Assembly: GCF_015706575.1 (NCBI RefSeq)
Contig: NW_024037072.1
Location: 19,159,162-19,223,161 of the forward strand
Direction: 5' to 3'
Length of the DNA stretch: 64,000 nucleotides
DNA from: Patiria miniata
Lineage: Eukaryota > Echinodermata > Asteroidea > Valvatida > Asterinidae
Part shown: piece by piece, positions 59,403 through 64,000 of the stretch
How positions within the stretch are numbered: the stretch's first letter is position 1
Layout of the letters: each line of letters opens with the position of its first letter
Made by a program: the position numbers and the translations under genes
Notes under the pieces: model-generated
Databases searched by the model: none
Told to the model about the DNA's origin: nothing
The model's input: the letters and a program-made list of their open reading frames with translations, nothing else

Positions 59403-60625
59403 AGTGTGCTTGTGAAATCTCCCCTGTTTTGGCCACGTTTTTAAAAACTTTTCCATCTGTCAGGGCAGGCTGCCTAGTGCCTGGAAGGCTGCTAACATTA
59501 TGCCTATATTTAAGCACGATGACCAGACTGATATAAAAAATAAAAACTACCGCCACATTGCCTTAACTTCTTATTTTTCTAAGATATTAGAGGGTTACGT
59601 TGCTGATAGTCTTAGAATAGATCTTCAGAATTATGGGCTTTTTTTTTTAGAATCTTCAACATGGTATTCAACCAAGGCGTTCTTGTACCACGATTCTTGC
59701 AGATACCTTAACTAAGTGGTCTAAAACTCTTGATCAAGCCAAATCTTGAGTTCATGTTGTCTCACTAGACTACAGTAAAGCTTTTGACTCCATATCCCAC
59801 GACATTCTTATTCAGAAATTACAGAAAACATATGGTGTTAAAGGGCCCTTACTATCATGGATTGAGTCCTTTATCTTTGGTCGTAAGCAAAGGGTTGTGT
59901 TTCATGCAAGGGCGGATCCAGGGGGGGGGCCAAAGGGGGCCATGGCCCCCCCCCCCCCAAAAAAAACGAAACCATTTTTTTTTTTTTTTAATGTGACATC
60001 GCAATAAAGGCAGGCAATGAGTACACCACCATCTTTTCCTCAAAAAAATGGTTAAAGTGGTCAGAAATTGCCTCAGATCGCACCACAGAGCATCTAGAAT
60101 CCAAAAAATTTTCGGGGCCCTCACGGGCCCCGAACCCCACCCCGTAATTTTTTAGACCCACTTTTTTTGGGGGGGGGACCAAAATTTTTTTGGCCCCCCC
60201 AAAAATTGTGTTCTGGATCCGCCCTTGGTTTCATGGGTGCCACTCCGCCTGGTCTGATGTTGGCTCTGGGGTGCCACAGGGCTCAGTTCTTGGACCCTTA
60301 CTTTTTAACATCTACATTAATGATCTCCATCTGCATCTGGAAAACTCACCCCATCACTATGCTGATGACATCTTTGTGTTTAAGGAGATAATGTCTAGCA
60401 GTGAAAGTGTTCAGCTCCAGAACGATCTCAACACCATCGGCGATTGGTCTAAAAAGATTTTTGTTGTTCTCAACATCCAGAAATGTTATGGCTCTGTGCA
60501 GAACTAGGCAGCAAACGTACCAACCTCTGTATGTTGGACGACATTCTCATTCAAGAGGTGAAAACCCTGAAATTATTAGGGGTTCGTATTCTTTCTCGTG
60601 GCGTTGATTACTGTAACATCCCACT
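59403..60625 (+). pseudogene. non-LTR retrotransposon reverse transcriptase, decayed and interrupted
   Basis: Plus-strand remnants of a LINE reverse transcriptase spread over several frames. In order: EISPVLATFLKTF (about 59417-59455), LPSAWKAANIMPIFK then NYRHIALTS (59470-59575), QHGIQPRRSCTTILADTL (from 59657), SLDYSKAFDSISHDIL with the first catalytic Asp, then the 321-base insertion at 59907-60227, then SGVPQGSVLGPLLFNIYIND, HHYADDIF (the YADD catalytic pair, about 60352) and EVKTLKLLGV (about 60555). These are the usual motifs and spacing of the fingers and palm of CR1/L2/Jockey-group polymerases. A TGA at 59747-59749 and several frameshifts disable it. There is no endonuclease domain or full 3' end nearby, so it is a 5'-truncated fragment. 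Confidence 0.9.
59907..60227. mobile_element. hAT-type MITE nested in the LINE, 8 bp target duplication
   Basis: Termini are exact inverted repeats: CAAGGGCGGATCCAG (59907-59921) and CTGGATCCGCCCTTG (60213-60227). GTTTCATG occurs immediately outside both ends (59899-59906 and 60228-60235), an 8 bp target duplication characteristic of hAT transposases. Inside each end are G9 and CCAAAGGGGGCCATGGCC, C14, and A/T homopolymers, all largely symmetric. No transposase is encoded. Because insert plus one duplication is 329 bases, the polymerase frame is shifted across it, and removing them puts the flanking codons back in register. Confidence 0.92.
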
Positions 60626-60630
60626 ATAAT

Positions 60631-61734
60631 CACAACATCAAACCGTCCAAACACTGAAACAGGGCTTTTTAAATCAGCTACTTCGATCTTTCTTTTTTTG
60701 TTAGTGCACATTTGTGAGAAAAAAAAACACCATCGAGAATTAGGCCTATCGACTGTGCAAAATTCTAACTGCGAGCTCTCGGTTATGCACATATCAGGTG
60801 AAAATTACTCCTACCTCGATGGCAGATAGGCCCAACGCTGTCAGAATGTAGTCCCACTACATTAGCAGCTCGTAACAGTGCGCCACTAAGTCTAATAGAA
60901 ATATTCTTGTAAATCAGCTTAGAGCCAATGTGTTTTGATTCTTTTCCGGTGGGCTTTCCAGTCATGGTGTCCATAGAGGGCGCAATGGTAGCCAACCGGT
61001 CAGGTCTTTCGAGAATCTTTCTTCGCGACTGAATTACTTGTCTACGGCTTGCAACTACATAGAAGCGACTTCCGTTTGTCACATACGTGTGTTACTAACA
61101 AATTAAGTTATCACTGTGCGATGGAGGGCGCCCCCTGTTGATGATTGACGGATTATATCGCATACACTGCACTATCAAAGGGAGATGGTGATTCTAATCG
61201 CTCTGAGCTCTCGTTGAATGGACTTTTTACCCGTTGAGACGAGGTTACTGTTTCCACGTGCGCAGGACTCGTGCGCAAGGAGTGCGCTACGTTTTTCTGC
61301 CTGAAGTTACCTATTTGTTTTTCTTTTAGGCGTTGAGAGTCTATTTCCCCAGCACATCCGCCACTTGTGACCTACCAAAATACCAAAAGGTTTACATTTA
61401 ACATTCATCTAAAAAAATGATTACGAAACAAACCTGTGACGTCACTCGACAACAGTGAGGTAACCCATGGCCACTCGTTCTCTTCCAATGGCGTTTTGGC
61501 ATTACTTGGCTCACTAGATGAATTAGAATATCGTATAAAAATGAACACTATATAGATCGGGTGCATTCAGTAGACATCTTTGAAGTGTGCTTTGTTATTT
61601 TAATTCAATGATTGCAAAAGAAGTCTACTCATGCGTATCCATGTGATCAAAAGCCCACGCCTCAAAGATGGCTGCAGTGAAAATCATCTATTCAAAGTAT
61701 AATTACAAACTTTAAAATCGTATCAAATACTATT
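60631..61734. other. intergenic, CTCF-like motifs
   Basis: No gene supported. TAGAGGGCGC at 60974-60983 and GGAGGGCGCCCCCTGTTG at 61123-61140 (cores on both strands) resemble CTCF cores; TGACGTCA at 61437-61444. A minus frame at 60783-61082 lacks a recognised domain. Confidence 0.45.
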
Positions 61735-61739
61735 ATTGA

Positions 61740-61815
61740 AATATTCAAGCCGGGCCTTGAACTCGTGGCTCGTGCTGATAACGAGCTTGGCAAAGCGCCT
61801 TCCTTCGGACCCACG
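61740..61815 (-). repeat. tRNA-like SINE head fragment
   Basis: On the minus strand a degenerate box A region (GTGGTCGTGGGTCCGAAGG) leads into AAGGCGCTTTGCCAAGCTCG and a box B-like GAGTTCAAGGCCC. This resembles the D-arm and T-arm layout of Leu/Ser-type tRNAs. No SINE body follows. It overlaps the end of the open frame described at 61853-62160. Confidence 0.4.
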
Positions 61816-61852
61816 ACCACCCAATTGATCAAATATTTCCCCGGAGACTCAC

Positions 61853-62160
61853 CCGTGGCCATCCCTGCACGAAGTAGACAGCCATGACCGGTAATGCCCC
61901 GACGGAGTAGAAACACGGCAGCAATGCTTTGGCTTTCGCACGGTCCTTCCGGGGACCAGGTGAACGTAACATCCAAGAAACAGGTGTGCGCGCCCCCAGC
62001 CGACGGGGCCCGTCCTTGCCGGGCGACAGGCTGATACATCAACGCCGAGTTTCCATCCATCATGAACGGTTCGGATGCCATCAATGACAACTTTACTCGG
62101 TCGTTGATACTGAGAGATTGGTGCCAACTTATGGATGTGCATCTTATGCCAAACTGCTAG
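61853..62160 (-). CDS. candidate internal exon, hypothetical protein
   Basis: On the minus strand a frame is open from just after a TAG at about 62156 through this interval. It includes the stretches SINDRVKLSLMASEPFMMDGN, read from about 62110, and CFLDVTFTWSPEG. The GC content is higher than the flanks. A good acceptor-like site (TTTCTTACAG) lies near 62169 and a good donor, ACGG followed by GTGAGT, lies near 61852. The frame stays open past the donor into a tRNA-like repeat, as expected if the donor is used. I recognise no domain, and a second long frame overlaps it, so a chance GC-rich frame remains possible. Confidence 0.28.
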
Positions 62161-63112
62161 ATTATCTGTAAGAAATTACCCCGTGTTGTTCCTTTTTCAA
62201 CCCCCATAAAGTCTAGAGGCGGACTAGACTTTACGCAATCAAACTGATCCAGCCGATTCGCATTCCGCATTGGTTAGCCAAACTGCCATTGTGCAGTAGT
62301 GATCGAATCAATAGGCGATTTAATACATGGAGGCGGAGACTCTTGATGTTCAATATTTTTCGTTTATTGCTGGGAAACAATAGTGATGTGTTGGCTCAAA
62401 GTGACTGCATAATGTACAAATCGTCGGGTGCACCTACTAACAGATACGATAGTTCCCAAACACCACGAAGTGACGGATCGTGCATGGACTTTCTTCAAAC
62501 TTCACGAGGCTTCAGACGAAAGGAAATTTCGTATGCAGTTTCTATTGGTTTCGAATTGAAAATCGTTTCCCACTGAAAAAGACTGAAATCGGCCAAAAGC
62601 AAAGCACAATCTCGCAGTGACTGTGAGTGGCTGCCATCTTTGCTGATGCGTCATCCTGTTGCTGTGCTAACGCCCCCAATGACGTAACCTTCAATTGCGT
62701 AATGTCGCCGTGTCTATGATCGCTACCACGATTAACCCACTCATTACCTCGGGAATTTCATGACCATTTCACATCATACTGTGGCGGGATTGACAGACAC
62801 CGGGACATAAAACATAAACTCGAGAATAAAATGTAAAACTGAAACGAAAACTCAAGACAAAGCTTATCCTTACGGCGCTTCTTAAACGGACGGTTCTCCT
62901 GTACCCAAACTCAATGACATGACGTCGTACCGCAACTCCCGTCTACACCCCCACAAACTTCTGTCCAAACTTGCACATTTCCCCTCTTTTTATTTCGGAA
63001 TATTGTCTAACTCCAAGATGTATATTTACATCTATCGCTGGATCTATATTAATAATGACTATACTATAAACTGAAAACAAAATCATCATTATCTCACATG
63101 CTCACATAATAC
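62161..63112. other. intergenic, short inverted repeat
   Basis: A perfect 10 bp inverted repeat, TAAAGTCTAG (62207-62216) and CTAGACTTTA (62224-62233), with a 7-base loop. The stretch 62600-62800 is compositionally balanced and contains TGATGCGTCATCC and GGCGGGATTGACAG; possible regulatory DNA. No gene supported. Confidence 0.4.
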
Positions 63113-63586
63113 ATGGTTGTTTTGCACACGCACCCACTCCACCCAGTTGCAGCCCGTTCGATTGAACTGCCATGGATGAGATCACACAGTAAGCACAAAA
63201 CCCTCTCGCGTTGTAATATTTTTCAGATACAGAATTTCCCTTCCGGGCCCCTCCCAAATGGAAACCAAATCCCCAATTTTCAAAGTCCAATCAAGGAGGT
63301 TTTTCCGGCACACCTGAAAACAAGTGCGAGCCGAACGCCGATGGAGCACGGGGGAATGACCGGGTTGTGCCTCCCCACCTGCAAGCCTCTAGCTAGGGAC
63401 ATCGGCACCTTGGTCCTTAGTGGCCGTGACGGGAACGTGCAGGATCTCCACACCACAGCCTTTCAAAAAAATTCTCTCCATCTTAGAACTAGGAGTAATG
63501 CGGATTGCCTCCAGTCCATCGATTCGCTTCTTATTATTCTCTTGTCATTCTATCCAAGGCTGGTGAGGGAGAAGTCGCTTCAATGA
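63113..63586 (+). CDS. longest plus-strand frame at the right end, hypothetical
   Basis: About 157 codons open. The GC-richer half (63300-63450) gives this frame its length. The peptide is rich in Ser, Leu, Pro and His with no signal peptide, transmembrane segment or domain I recognise. No convincing start context or splice signals were identified. It may be a fragment of a real exon, a conserved non-coding stretch or chance. Confidence 0.15.
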   Translation: MVVLHTHPLHPVAARSIELPWMRSHSKHKTLSRCNIFQIQNFPSGPLPNGNQIPNFQSPIKEVFPAHLKTSASRTPMEHGGMTGLCLPTCKPLARDIGTLVLSGRDGNVQDLHTTAFQKNSLHLRTRSNADCLQSIDSLLIILLSFYPRLVREKSLQ

Positions 63587-64000
63587 GGCAGGACACAAGC
63601 CGAGTTTTAGTGTCAACGTTTGGCCGCGGTCATTATTTTGGTAGGAAATTTGCCTGAAACCGCCAGTAGGGTTTGAATGACTTGCATTGCGCAGATGATT
63701 GAGCTCAGAGCGTCCCTTTGCCGCCTAAATTCCGCCCTTAAATTGTGTCACTGTCCTGCAGTGAAAAAAAAACACATCTATGTTAACAATAGGAACTATA
63801 GTTCGAGTTTGTCCTGCTAGCAAAATGAAAACATGATTTCAAATATCACTGACGTATTTGGTAAACACCGACCTTACCTACAGTTGCTTGTTTTCTTCTT
63901 ATGGCACGCAAGAACTAAATATGGTTGTTGATGTTTTACCCGGGGATTTTTGTACCAGTTTTCTAAGTAGGTTTCGGGGAAAATGAAGAAAAAAAACCCT
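63587..64000. other. intergenic, nothing seen
   Basis: AT-rich with short A-runs; no supported feature before the window ends. Confidence 0.5.

Noticed and set aside
59113..59556. 147-codon minus frame
   Set aside because: Antisense to the LINE and crosses a C13 run; a shadow frame.

Overview
This 64 kb window reads as animal (eukaryotic) nuclear DNA that is almost entirely non-coding. It is AT-rich, dense in stops on all six frames, without operon-like packing, and full of tRNA-derived SINEs, non-LTR retrotransposon debris and foldback or terminal-inverted-repeat (TIR) elements. The repeat flavour points to an invertebrate deuterostome, most likely an echinoderm or close relative: a TIR element with GGGCCCAATTTCATAG ends, SINEs whose tRNA-like head is followed by a 'CCTTGGGCAAG' block, and an over-represented TAGGCCTA 8-mer. 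That placement is inference. No host gene, rRNA gene, CRISPR array or bacterial feature could be supported.

Layout. 0-13 kb: intergenic DNA with foldback elements (791-906, 2577-2816, 9771-10195, 12731-13017), a SINE (4244-4476), a 788 bp TTAA-flanked element (7639-8426), a perfect 36 bp hairpin (11094-11168) and a CpG-rich patch (12080-12500). 13-34 kb: mostly unannotatable sequence with a small retroposon bounded by an 11 bp duplication (15222-15350), a TTAA-flanked element (19851-20172), two adjacent foldbacks (20469-21186) and a degenerate C-rich array ending in a TIR-like edge (33345-33872). 34-50 kb: a Harbinger-type element with TAA target duplication (35021-35379), twin hairpins with G/C cores (36724-36914), a second TTAA-family copy (from 37465), an 812 bp TIR element holding a tRNA-like sequence (38287-39098), a lone arm of the 20.6 kb foldback (42350-42571), a 3 x 89 bp tandem repeat (44804-45070), a SINE with an adjacent LINE tail (46185-46605) and a degenerate TACTCG array (47637-48242). 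50-64 kb: two more SINEs, a cluster of CRE motifs (54539-57254), a broken reverse-transcriptase gene split by a hAT-type element with a clean 8 bp duplication (59403-60625), and two or three weak exon candidates.

The strongest biology is transposon on transposon. A LINE inserted and decayed, and a G-tract hAT-type element then landed inside its reverse-transcriptase domain. Related G-tract elements recur across the window and account for much of an unusual abundance of long poly-G/poly-C runs. Functional claims about regulatory DNA (CRE cluster, CTCF-like cores, CpG-rich patches) are motif-level inferences only.
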